In this document: in pieces, positions 1 through 11,075 of the stretch
How positions within the stretch are numbered: position 1 is the first letter of the stretch
Layout: every line of letters begins with the position of its first letter
NCBI GenBank assembly: GCA_907163345.1
Contig: CAJQUN010000051.1
Span: 992,001-1,056,000, forward strand
Reading direction: 5' to 3'
DNA: 64,000 nt
Source: Haberlea rhodopensis
Taxonomy: Eukaryota > Streptophyta > Magnoliopsida > Lamiales > Gesneriaceae
Made by a program: the position numbers and the translations under genes
The notes under the pieces: generated by a model
What the model saw: only the letters and a program-made list of their open reading frames with translations
What the model was told of the DNA's origin: nothing
Databases searched by the model: none

Positions 1-168
1 CTAATTTATTTTTAAAATATTATCGGAGTTTATTTTACCATTTCAAAAATATGTCATGTCCCGATTAAATTGCCTGTTGGCAATCGTATTGACTTCTAAT
101 TAATTATTTATTAATGCCCAAATCATATTTAATTATCATTAATAAAGTCTCGAGGCCTTACAAAGTAA
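1..168. other. Unassigned AT-rich left edge
   Basis: No coding potential is visible. The stretch ends where recognisable Copia reverse transcriptase sequence begins. It could be a fragment of another LTR or of the 5' part of element A, but nothing seen here decides between these. Confidence 0.3.
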
Positions 169-1550
169 GTGGATTTTCAAGTTGAAAGAAGGCTTTACAG
201 GAACTGGAACATTGATAAATAAAGCTAGATTGGTAGTCAAAAGGTATGCTCAATGTGGAGGGGTGGACTACAACGAAGTCTTCTAGCCTGTTGTAAAATT
301 CAGTTCTGTCAAAATGATCCTATCATTAGCAATGCAAAGGATATGGAACTTTAACAATTGGATGTTAAAACGGCATTCTGCATCCGAATATAAAGAAATG
401 GGAAGAAGATAAGGTGTGCTTGTTGAAAACAATCCTTGTATGGATTGAAGTAAGCACCACGACAATGGTATTAGAGATTTGATTCAGTAATATTGAAGAT
501 TGATTGAGATGTAAATATGATAATTGTGTTTGAAGAAAATAAGAAGATGATATTTATATCTATTTATTACTTTACATAGACGATTGATAATATCATCGAA
601 AAACAAAACATAAACAGAGAAGGTGAAGAATCTTCGTAAGAAAGAATTCGAGATGAAGGATTTCAGGGTAGTGAATAAAATCATTGGTATGGAAATTAAC
701 AGGAACAGACGTTGGAACCATTTTCATTTCTCGAAAGGGATACATTGAGAAGGTGTTGAAAAGATTCAATATGCAACACTCAAAGCCTGTTCTAACTCTA
801 TTGGGACAATATTTCAAGCTATCATCAATTGATTCACACTGATGATGAAGAAGAAGAAGAAGAAGAAGAAGATATGGCTAATGTTCCATATGCAAATGTT
901 GTAGGCAGATTAATGTATGCCATGTGCACTCGCCATACTTGGCTTATGTACTAAGCATGGTGAGTAGATACATGGGAATTTGGGAAACAACACTGGGAAG
1001 CCATGAATGGATACTTAGATACCTAAGGGGTACATCCGTTGTAGGATTGTTGTATGGGAAGAATGAAAACAAGTTGACAATGTCATTGGCTATGTAGACG
1101 CGGACTATGCTAGATGTCTTAACTCTAGAATATCATTGACAGGATATGTGTTCAAATATCATGGGAATGTGGTTACCTGGAAGTGTAATTTACAACACGT
1201 CTTGTCATTAATTAATTGAAGCAGATTTATTGCTGTTATAGATGCCATTAAGGAGTCTATTTGGATGAAAGGAATGGCAAGAGTGTTGGAGGACATACCA
1301 GTGGGAGCAAGAGTGTACACTGATACCAAAGTGGAATTCATCTTGCTAAAAAATAGGTATACCATGAAAGGACAAAGTATATTGATGTGAGGCTTTATAT
1401 TTGCAGGGACATCATTGCAAAAGGTGAAGTGAAGCTGGAGAAAGTATGCACAGATGATAACCCAGCAGACATGGTCACAAAGTCGTCGTCGGGAACAAAG
1501 TTCCACTACTGTCTGGAGTTACTTGGAATAGGAGAATGCAAGAGTGAAGC
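169..1550 (+). pseudogene. Element A: decayed Ty1/Copia RT-RNase H
   Basis: Translating piecewise across frames gives the end of a plant Copia polyprotein. The RT start reads KWIFKLKEG and then NKARLVVKRYAQ (about 170-280), followed by CGGVDYNEVF. Near 715-800 it reads IFISRKGYIEKVLKRFNMQ, and the RNase H end is VCTDDNPADMVTK at about 1447-1490. Many stops and frameshifts interrupt it, and no gag or integrase is seen. A GAA microsatellite at 846-871 has expanded inside it. It is cut at 1550 by the insertion of B1 and resumes at 12251. The wording resembles the Tork-type Copia lineage, but I am not certain of the lineage. Confidence 0.85.
846..871 (+). repeat. (GAA)n microsatellite
   Basis: About eight consecutive GAA units lie inside the decayed element A polyprotein. 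Confidence 0.85.
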
Positions 1551-1584
1551 TGTTAGTTCCGAACTTTATCGATGAGATTTTAAA

Positions 1585-1818
1585 GATGACAAAACATATC
1601 AGACCGGATCGAGAGAAATCAGACTGACCAGATCGATCGCCCAAAACAGATCAAGCTGATAAGATGACAAAGCATATCAGACCGGATCGAGGGTAATCAG
1701 ACTGATCAAATCGATAGCTCAAAACAGAACAAGCTGATAAGGCATATCACATATCAGACCGGATCGATAGATATCAGACTGACTAGATCGAAGCTTCAGA
1801 TCGATCTCAATCTTTATC
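1585..1818 (+). repeat. Three tandem 78-bp U3 repeats
   Basis: Repeat starts at about 1585, 1663 and 1741 share CATATCAGACCGGATCGA, then ATCAGACTGA, then a GATCGAT-type word. The same array occurs in the other three LTRs of B1 and B2. Repeats at this place in U3 commonly act as transcriptional enhancers; that role is inferred here. Confidence 0.8.
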
Positions 1819-2095
1819 AGATCAGAGCAGTCAAGGATGCATAAAGAGTGGCTCTTCAGTCCGAATCATTAACGGCTATTTATTGTAGCATTTAATGTCG
1901 CAATTAATGCTACAAAGGACCAAAGACTGAAGATTACCATAAAAGGTAAGAAGACAAAGAAGAGCTTACCTGACAGTGCCGAAAGCATGAACCAGAACGG
2001 CAAGTATCCTGAAGAAGAAGACTGTAGCTTACTCAGAGATTAAGCAGAGTCAAGAGTTGCACATTAAGGGAAATAATGTCGTTGGTACATGCAAC

Positions 2096-2104
2096 TATAA
2101 AAGG
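2096..2104 (+). promoter_or_regulatory. B1 5' LTR TATA box
   Basis: TATAAAAGG is at the same place in all four B LTRs (also 11622-11630, 37796-37804 and 48673-48681). It sits about 545 bp into the LTR, downstream of the U3 repeats, as expected for the retrotransposon promoter. Transcription should start about 30 bp downstream. Confidence 0.8.
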
Positions 2105-2723
2105 ATGCAACAACAATACAGAAAAGTACATAATACAAGACTCTCGCTGATCAATCAAAAAATTAGCACAAGCGTTCAAGCTCAGAATCTCTCGAGCTGA
2201 AATTATTCTTAAGCACGATTACATTATAATATTTGATCATTTAGGATCACTGTGCGCATCTTGTGTATTCTGTATTGAAAAATAGAAGTGAGAAACAAAT
2301 TGTAACTGTCAGACAGAGAGTGTCTGAACAGATCGAGTGACTAGGAGTTTCAGTCTGGTAGTGAGGTAAATCCAGCTGAATCGGGTTTGTACAACAGGAT
2401 TGTATAAATCAAAGTCTTCTAGTAGAAACCTTCCTTAATTGGAAGAAGGGGAGACGTAGAAGGATTACACCACCTTCGAACTTCCAGAAACATATCCTGT
2501 GTCTTATCTTTCTGCACTCGTTCTTTCATTCAAGCCATCGAGCCGTTCTTACAAATATAAAAACAGACCGTTCCACACTTATACATTCAGTGGTCTGTTC
2601 TATAAAAGAGTTGATTAAGAAACAGATTTCTTTCACTAATCCAAAAGAAATCACAAGGGATTAAATTTTACAAGGAGTGTTCATTCACCCCCCCTCTAAA
2701 CACTCCGGACCGATCCTAACAAG

Positions 2724-2735
2724 TGGTATCAGAGC
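2724..2735 (+). other. B1 primer-binding site (tRNA-iMet)
   Basis: TGGTATCAGAGC begins two bases after the LTR end. It is the standard plant primer site complementary to the 3' end of initiator methionine tRNA, and it fixes the 5' LTR boundary. Confidence 0.95.
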
Positions 2736-2771
2736 CAGGTTATCTTAATCAGCACAAAGACACTTGAGCTG

Positions 2772-4721
2772 ATGGCATCATTCAACAAAATTCCTATGTT
2801 CTCAAAAGAAGACTATGATGACTGGAGAATCAGAATGCAAGCTCATCTGGCAGCTCAGGATGACGATATGTGGTTCGTCATCACTGATGGACCAATGAAG
2901 ATTCTGAAAGTCAATACAGCAGTCGCCATTACTGGTGGAGAACCACAAATGGTAGAGAAGGACAGATCCCTCTAGACGAATGAGGAAAGAAAGAAAGAAA
3001 ATCTCGACAACGTTGCCAAAGACATCTTGTTCAAAACATTGGACAAGAACATGTTCAGCAAAATCAAAATGTGCTCTACTGCCAAAGAAATTTGGGAGAA
3101 GATAGCACAGCTATGTGAAGGCAACGACCAGACCAAAGAAAACAAGCTGACTGTTGCTCTTCAAAGATTCGAGAGCATAAAGATGAAGAGTGGAGAAACT
3201 CTAAATGAGTTTGATGAAAGAGTCACTGGTATCATTAATGAACTGAATGGTCTGGGCAAAGAATACTCAAACAGAGAGATCGCTATGAAAGTTATGAGAG
3301 CCCTGCCAAAAGAATGGGATGTTAAGACCATTGCAATGAGGGAGTCCAAAGATCTGAACAAGGTTGAACTTCATGATCTGTTCGCAGATCTTAAAGCATA
3401 TGAGTTCGAACTGATAAGCAGAGGTGAAGCAGAGCCATTCATCTCTCAACCAAACAAAGCACTGGCAGCTATTCCAGACCAGATCGCCTCCACATCAGAT
3501 CGATCTATCGAACAGATAAGTAATGATGCTATGTCATTATTTATCAAGAAACTTGGTAAATTCATGTCTAAAAATAAGAGGAATTTTAAACCTTCTCATT
3601 ATAAATCAAGAAAGGACGATGCTGTTAATGATCAGGCTTGCTACAATTGTGGTAAGACCGGACATTTCATTGCAGATTGCACCAGACCGAAGAAAGAAGA
3701 ACGGAAGGAGAAGCATCGCGATGACAGGAAAAAGAAGCACTACAAAGACCGCAAAAATCATGGAAAATCCCAAAAGGTCCTAGTAGCTGAAGAAGGAAAC
3801 AGCAAGTGGGATCAGACTGACTCCGATTCAGAAAGCTCCGAATATTCTTCCAACGAAAGCGAAGAAGATATTCAATGTCTAATGGCAGATGAAGAGATGA
3901 GTCAGACAGACGAGGTATTTGATTTTGACTCAAATGAATTTACACGTGAAGAGCTCATGTCCGCACTGCAAGACATGGCTAATGATTATAGGATCTTAGC
4001 TGAATCATTTGAGAAAAATAAAGCTAATGTCAATGATCAAATGGATGAGCACAACAAACCAAGCTGCTCTGAGCAGGGTGAGTGCAACAATCTCCAGATC
4101 GAGCTGAATAAGCTGAAAATCTCCTATGATCAGCTCCATGACGAAAATAAGAGAATTAGCACACAAAATGCTAAGCTTTCTCATATATTCAAAACATGGA
4201 CAAAATCCAGAACATCTTTGGAAGAATTACAAGAGGTACAAAGAAACGTTGGTGATTTCACCGGCATAGGCTTTGACACCAAAGAATCCACCAAAGATGA
4301 ATCTGAACTGTTGCTGGTAAAGAACAAAATCAAACAAATGACATTTGTTAAATCCAGCACAGTATATGAGACTGAAGCACCTACGATTCAAACGGGAGTC
4401 TCTTTCGTGAATCAAGGTTTGAGAAAAGGAATTGGATATGTCAACCAAGCCAAAGAAAAGGCACCAGCAAGCTTTGCGTCTTTCAGACCAAATCTAAGGG
4501 TGCAAGATCGAAGGCAAGGAAGACAATACAGTTACTATAATTCAAAACCAGTTCAACAAAGATATAGACTACCCAATGAGAATAAAAGGTTTCCATATCG
4601 CACACATTATCACACACAACATCGAAACAGACCAGCTCACAGCACACCACACACACACAAGCCATTAAAGCTGATACAGGTGTGGGTTCCCAAAGGGCTA
4701 ATCCGTTCTGGACCCAAATAG
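2772..4721 (+). pseudogene. B1 gag
   Basis: Copia-type capsid/nucleocapsid protein of about 649 codons, starting MASFNKIPMFSKEDYDDW. The N-terminal part is the capsid-like retrotransposon gag domain. A CCHC zinc knuckle (CYNCGKTGHFIADC) is encoded at 3639-3680, followed by a lysine-rich tract, an acidic serine-rich stretch, and a predicted helical region. Relative to B2, a tryptophan codon has become TAG at 2973-2975. The natural stop is TAG at 4719-4721, and pol continues in a different frame. The start is supported by identical context in B2 and by its position 36 bases after the primer site. Confidence 0.9.
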
Positions 4722-4753
4722 GATTGGGTACCAACAATAATTATGTTTGATGA

Positions 4754-7700
4754 CAGGTACCGAAGAAACTTGCATCAGACTGGTACTTGGACAGCGGGTG
4801 TTCTTGTCACATGACTGGAAACATCGAGCTGCTGTCTGAAGTTACAGAATGTACTGGACCCAAGATCATTTTCGGAGATAACTCAAAGGGTAAGACCGTG
4901 GGCAAGGGTAAGATTGTCCAAATAACATTATTATCAATGATGTGCTGTTAGTTGAAAATCTGTGCTATAATCTGATTAGTATAAGTCAACTTTGTGATAA
5001 TGGTTATGCTGTAGAATTTCACAAACACACTTGCACTGTTAAATCGTCAGATGGTATGACCATGCTTGTAGGAATCAGAAATGGAAATACATATAAGATT
5101 AACTGGAATCATGCTCAACCTGATAATCCTACTTGCTTCATCGCTAACAATGATAATAAACACTGGCTATGGCATAAACGCTTGAATCATATCAATTTTA
5201 AGACTATTTCTAGCCTGTGTAAACATGATTTAGTTATCGGTCTGCCCAAGATCGATTTTGCTAAGGATAAGATCTGCGAAGCTTGCCAAATGGGCAAACA
5301 GATCAGATCATCCTTCAAAAACAAGAATGCCAAATCCTCCTCCCGTTGTTTAGAACTATTGCATATGGACTTGTTTGGTCCTATACCAATAACAAGTTTA
5401 GGGGGAATGAGGTATACTCTTGTTGTTATTGATGATTACTCACGCTTTACATGGACTATATTTTTGAGCAGTAAAGATCAGACCGGTCCGAAGTTAATCA
5501 AGCTGCTGAAACGCACTCAGAATGAGAAATCATCCAGCATAGACAGGATTCGAAGTGACAAAGGCACTGAGTTTTCAAATCAGAATCTTGAATCCTTCCT
5601 AGAAGATCATGGAATTAAGCATGAGTTTTCAGCCGCTCGAACTCCTCTACAGAATGGAGTTGCAGAACGAAGAAATAGAACGCTCAAAGAAGCAGCAAGA
5701 ACAATGCTTGCTGATTCTGAATTTCACAAAAGTTCTGGGCAGAAGCTGTAAATACTGCATGCTACACTCAAAATCGGTCTATGATTAACAAGAAACTGAA
5801 TCTCACTCCATATGAAATATGGACTGGTAACAGACCGTCTATTTCTCACCTTCATGTATTTGGCTGTAAATGCTTCGTTCACAACAATGGTAAGAATCAT
5901 CTTACAGCATTTGAAGCTAAGTCAGATAATGGAATATTCTTAGGATATTCATCAACTAGCAAAGCTTATCGAGTTTTTAATAATCGAACCTTAACTGTAG
6001 AAGAATCAGTTCATGTAGTTTTTGATGAATCTTTGTGTGTTGAGGGTAACAAAGAATCAATTCAAAATCAGATGGAAAAAATCCATCTCGAAGCTAACAG
6101 TGATGATGAGATTGTAGCTAACAGGTCAAGAGACAATCCACCAGAACCTGAAGTACCAGCCAGATCGGATCAAGGCAATGAAGCTTCTTCAGATCGAGCC
6201 GATCCGGATGATCCAAACTCTCATATCAAAGCAGATGCTGATCATACCACTACTACTACTCATCCGAATGGACCAGACAATCCAGAGTCAAGCTATCGAT
6301 GGACTAAGAGGCATCCACCTAATCTAGTGATTGGAAGTCCCTCTGCACCGATTAGAACCAGAGGACAGATGATGGATGAGTTCACTCATGCTGCCTTCAT
6401 CTCAACTCTGGAACCTAAGAAGATCGATGAAGCTCTGATTGATTTCAACTGGATTAAGGCCATGCAAGAAGAGCTTAATCAATTCGAACAAAATTAAGTT
6501 TGGAGTCTAACCCCCAGACCAAGCGATCTGCCTGTTATTGGAACCAGATGGGTTTTCAGAAACAAGCTGGACGCAGATGGAACTGTGGTTAGAAACAAGG
6601 CCAGACTGGTGGCACAAGGATTCCGACAAGAAGAAGGAATTGACTTCGATGAATCATTTGCACCAGTCGCCAGACTTGAAGCAATCAGAATCTTTCTTGC
6701 ATATGCTGCCTTTAAAAACTTCAAGGTATATCATATGGACGTCAAGAGCGCCTTTCTTAATGGTAAGCTTCAGGAGGAAGTTTACATTGAGCAACCTCCT
6801 GGATTTCAGAACCACTCATTCCCTAATCATGTATATCTACTGAATAAAGCAGTATATGGTCTGAAACAAGCACCAAGAGCCTGGTATGACACTCTATCTC
6901 AATTTCTGCTGAACCATGATTTTCAGATCGGCTCAGTTGATAAAACTCTCTTTAAATTTATTAAGGGGGAACATAACCTGTTAGTTCAGATTTATGTTGA
7001 TGATATAATCTTTGGGTCAACTAACCCCAAACTATGCGAGAAATTTTCCAAGTTGATGCAGGGACAGTTTGAGATGAGCATGATGGGAGAACTTTCATTC
7101 TTCTTGGGTCTCCAAGTCAAACAGCTCAGCAATGGTATTTTCATCAACCAAACCAAGTATACCAAAGAGCTGCTTAAGAGATTCGGAATGGAAACATGCT
7201 CAACTGCATCCACTCCAATGAGTCCTACAATCAAGTTAGACAAAGACGAAGGGGGAACGACAGTCGAAGTGACTATGTATAGAGGACTAATCGGATCGCT
7301 CTTATATCTTACAGCGAGCCGGCCTGATATTATGTTCTCAGTCTGTATGTGCGCCAGATTTCAGTCAGAACCAAAGCAATCACATTTTATTGCTGCTAAG
7401 CGTATTCTGAAATACTTGAAAGGATCTCAGAACGTTGGTCTTTGGTACTTCAAAGATTCTAACTTCAGCTTGATCGGATATTCAGACGCAGACTACGCTG
7501 GCTATAAGATTGATCGTAAAAGCACTAGTGGAACATGTCAATTTCTAGGTGAAAGATTGATCTCTTGGTTCAGTAAGAAGCAAACATCAATTGCCACATC
7601 TACAGCTGAAGCAGAATATCTTGCCGCTTGAAGCTGTTGCGCTCAAATGGTCTGGATTCAACACCAGCTCAAAGACTATGGCATCCAAGCTGTTGACTCT

Positions 7701-7928
7701 CCAATATTTTGCGACAACACAAGTGCAATCGCTATAACATATAATCCAGTTCTGCACTCTCGAACAAATATAAGACATCATTTTATTCGAGATCATGTTG
7801 GCAAAAAGGAGATTCGGATCGAGCACATCTCAACAGAGCAGCAAGCAGCAGACATCTTCACCAAACCGCCCCCTGAGGCTAAGTTTAATTATTTCCGTCA
7901 AATTCTTGGTTTAATTGACTTATCTTGA
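4754..7928 (+). pseudogene. B1 pol: protease, integrase, RT, RNase H
   Basis: Copia polyprotein in the frame opening at 4754. Protease motif WYLDSGCSCHMTG (4781 on) has Cys where B2 has Arg. Integrase has the H-H-C-C zinc region (LWHKRLNH, CEACQ; about 5170-5290) and DDE landmarks MDLFGP, RSDKGTEF and AERRNRTLKE. RT follows with KARLVAQGF, MDVKSAFLNG and YVDDIIFG (about 6990). RNase H has SDADYAG, STAEAEYLAA and FCDNTSAIA. Damage relative to B2: small deletion near 4919, one-base deletion near 5717, CAA to TAA at 6495, GGA to TGA at 7629, and an in-frame 9-bp loss near 7767. It cannot encode a full polyprotein. Confidence 0.92.
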
Positions 7929-8335
7929 TAGTTTAGATGTTTTCTTCTTTTCGCGTTTAAAGATTTTTGTTGGCACAGATCGATAATACAATGTTCAGAA
8001 AGATACAGACAGGTCCGAACTTTCAGACCGATCTATGTCAATCTGATGTTATCCTATGATCTGTCTGGACAATAAATCCTTTATTTTGTATTTATTTAAA
8101 ACAAAAACAGCCCGGACTGATTGCAAATTTTAACCGCATTATCTTTCTTTTACCCTGACCGTTTATTTTGAATTATTTAATTATCAGTCTTCGAGATAAA
8201 GACACGTGTCTTCTCTCTCTTATTTAGCGGGCTGAACATTTCATTTTCATTCACTTTTTACCATTTACCGCTGTCTGCTTTCTAACTCTTTCATAAGCTC
8301 TCAAAACTCTTTGTATATTCTTCCATTTTACTCCA
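7929..8335 (+). other. B1 spacer between pol and extra ORF
   Basis: This 407-bp non-coding stretch has a counterpart in B2 at 45013-45396. It contains words that echo the U3 repeats (CAGATCGAT, CAGACCGATC). It may drive or splice the downstream ORF, but no decisive promoter or splice site is seen. Confidence 0.6.
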
Positions 8336-10813
8336 ATGGCTACCATAACTCACAACTCTCTCTCCGTTGAGTTCAATGATATTTACAGGGCTGAAGATGC
8401 AGAGATGGTCTCCACTTTCCGAGCTTTGGACTCGTCTGGATTACAGAATTTTCTGGAGTGTGGCACGGTGGTTTACGAATCAGAGATTCGTGAAATGTTT
8501 GCCAATGCTGTATCCCAGAAGACATCTATCTCCACCTCTGTAAAGGGCAAAACATTTGAAATCTCGCCGATGACGCTGGCCAAGACCTTTGGTCTTCCCA
8601 ACTCCGGACTGACTGAATTTGGGCAGATTCCTCAAGCCTCTCTCACAGCTCTTCAGGGGAAGATTTCTATATTTGGCCACCGCCTGCAGCCCTCATTCAA
8701 AAAGAAGGAAATGCTCTTTCATTTCCAGGTGCTGTGCGAAATTGTGGGCAAGCCATTATTGGGCAAAGCTGGAAGTTTTGACGTCGTCACTGTCGAGAAG
8801 TTCAGGGCCATGGCTGCTATTGTTTCCGGACAGAAGATGAACTGGTCCGTGATTCTATTTGGAGTCCTGATGGAAACAGTGATTGCCTCCAAACAGGCAG
8901 TCTGCTTTGCTGTTCCTCTCAGCAAGCTACTGGAAACTTTGGACATTGAGCTGGGGAAGCAGTCTGCTCTGAGTCCCTTCAAAATTCTCAATTCCAAAGG
9001 GCTAGCACTGCTGAAGTCCAAGAGTGCTCCACCTACCCCTACCAATCTGGTGGCAGTCAAGATCAAGAAGGGAGAAGAACAGGCTGTTGCTCGCAAACCT
9101 CGGGTCAAGCAAAAGTTAACTATCCAGACTGACTCTGAAGACACTCAGTCTGCTCCCTCGCCACCAGCCAAGCCCCTTCCCAAGAAGCCAAGAACCCAGA
9201 TTACCAAACCATTCAAAACTCTACCTCTCAAAACACTACCCATATTGCCTCCAACAAAAGCCACCCCTGCACCCCAACCTACAACCCAAATTTCAATCAC
9301 TTCAACCATTGCACCCAAAGTAACCATCCGAGTCCCCTCTGCCATTCTCGTGGTCAAAGGGATTGTTATCACTGAGTTGGGAGACTATACCCAATCAGGG
9401 ATCAAGTCCCCTTCCTCCACCGGCAAAGGCAAAGCCATTCTCTCCGAACCACTCTCCTCTAAGCCCAAATCTACAGCGCAGACAGCAATTGACATTGCTA
9501 TGGAGGACGTTGAAGAGCAAGTGAAGGAGCTCATTGTGGTTTTTGATGAGTACGTCGAGTACAGAACGATCAACCACATTGAGCTGTTCTTCGGCAAACT
9601 CAGACGCCTTCAGAAAATGGAAGAAGAAGTTCTGAAGGGGACAGAGACCGATGATGTTCGGATTGCTGTGCAGCGCAAAGAGCTATTTAAGGCCAATCAA
9701 AGATTCAGACTGGCGACTCTGCTCTTAGCTGCTAAGAAAGTGAACTTCGATCCGAATGCTCCAACTGCCAGAGATGATGGGGCTGTTATTGTTCAATTAG
9801 AGATGGATATTCATGCTCTCCATTTAGCTGTCCGATTTCAACGACAGAAAATCAGCATATCCACTCCAGTAACCAGCCCGGATCATCCCTCTGCAAGCAA
9901 GACTCTGGCAGAACCTTTCATTGAGGTTATTCCCTCTGGAGCAGCAGATCAGCCAGCAGATCGCGCAGCAGATTAGACGGCAGAACTAGTAGCCGATCAG
10001 ACAGCGGAGCAGCCATTGCCTAATGCTCCGTCTGCTACAGAAGATGAACCATTGAATGTCTTGTTGGACTCTCCAACAACATCTATTCCTTTGGGATCAT
10101 CAGTCTCCCACGTTCAAATCAATCCAACCGCAGAACTTGCAACAGTTGGCGCACCAGAGTTCGTCGATCCGGATCAGGTGGTATCCACAGATGTTGCAGC
10201 TCTACAAATTGAGGAGCCCTCCAGACCTAGCACTCCTCCAGTCCATTTAGATGAAGATATAGCTTTCATACAAGCATTTTCTTCGGCTCTGGTCACTTTG
10301 ATCCGGTCCAAAAGTCACCAAGCTGCTGTATCTTCACTTGTACCGATTGCTGAAGAAGATGATCATACATTGTCATCATCAGATCACTCTCCAAGCCGAC
10401 TATCTGATGCACCTCCATCCCTGGCAAGGGCCCTTCAGCACTTATCTGACAACTACATGTCACTCTCTCAACGTGTTATAGAAGTTCATCAAGGTCAGAG
10501 GCTTACAACTTTGAACTTTGATTCATTCAAAGAGAAGATGACAGCCAGTATCGGCAGCCTTCAGCAAGGACTGAATGATCTGTTCTCTCAGCAAGCTTCC
10601 TATAAAAATAGCCTGAGAAAAGAGCAGATCGAGCTGGCCACTGAAGTTAGAGCATCCGTCGCCAATTCCCTCCGCGCTCAAGACGTTCGTCTTGACGCTA
10701 TCAGCGCTCAGCTAGCACAAGTTGTAGATTTTCTCCAAGAGATTGCTGCTGACAAAAAGGGGGAAAAGAAAAAAGACTTCAAGCCGCATCAGTCTCAGTC
10801 TTCAAGAAAATAG
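8336..10813 (+). pseudogene. B1 extra ORF (non-envelope, about 825 codons)
   Basis: A long ORF in one frame from ATG at 8336 to TAG at 10811-10813, broken once by TAG at 9974-9976. The N-terminal ~235 residues form a globular domain with wording such as VVYESEIREMFANA, VKGKTFEISPMTLAKTFGLP and KAGSFDVVTVEKF. This resembles plant proteins annotated as 'putative plant transposon protein' domain, recalled from family wording only. A proline- and lysine-rich linker (KPLPKKPRTQITKP) follows, then a mixed helical part, then a C-terminal coiled-coil-like segment (LRKEQIELATEVRASVANSL) with a basic tail. I see no signal peptide, membrane segment or cleavage site, so it is not a typical envelope gene. 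Function unknown; B2 carries an orthologue. Confidence 0.8.
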
Positions 10814-11075
10814 ATTGCTTAAATATTCAGACTGTCTGTATGCAAGATTGTTGGTGATCAATAAAGAAATCTTTCTTTGTTAAGTCATTGTTCATTTATT
10901 TTGAACTAAAATAAAAGGCTTAATAATAAAAGGCTTAATCGATCCAACTTAATAATGTTCATTTATTTTGAACAAGAAGAAGTAATCGATCCGAAAGTAT
11001 ACAATTCAGAGTTCTTATCAGACTGGTTAAAAAGACTTAGAAGCTAGGTTTTGTCATCATCAAAAAGGGGGAATT
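10814..11075 (+). other. B1 3' spacer and polypurine tract
   Basis: AT-rich spacer with two copies of GTTCATTTATTTTGAAC (about 10890 and 10958), whose ends are complementary. It ends in the polypurine tract AAAAAGGGGG (11062-11071), which abuts AATTT and the 3' LTR and would prime plus-strand synthesis. Confidence 0.85.

Larger units (their letters stand above)
1551..2721 (+). repeat. B1 5' LTR
   Basis: It runs from TGTTAGTTCC to ATCCTAACA, a short inverted repeat typical of LTR ends. U3 contains three imperfect 78-bp direct repeats starting near 1585, 1663 and 1741, each carrying an ATATCAGACCGGATCGA-like core. A TATA box lies at 2096-2104. The matching 3' LTR is at 11076-12250. Confidence 0.95.

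Noticed and set aside
8719..9144. Minus-strand ORF of 141 codons opposite the extra ORF
   Set aside because: It is a shadow of the coding strand; the same happens in B2 and the reading has no family resemblance.
8336..10813. Envelope gene in B1
   Set aside because: The position fits, but I found no hydrophobic signal, membrane anchor or cleavage motif.
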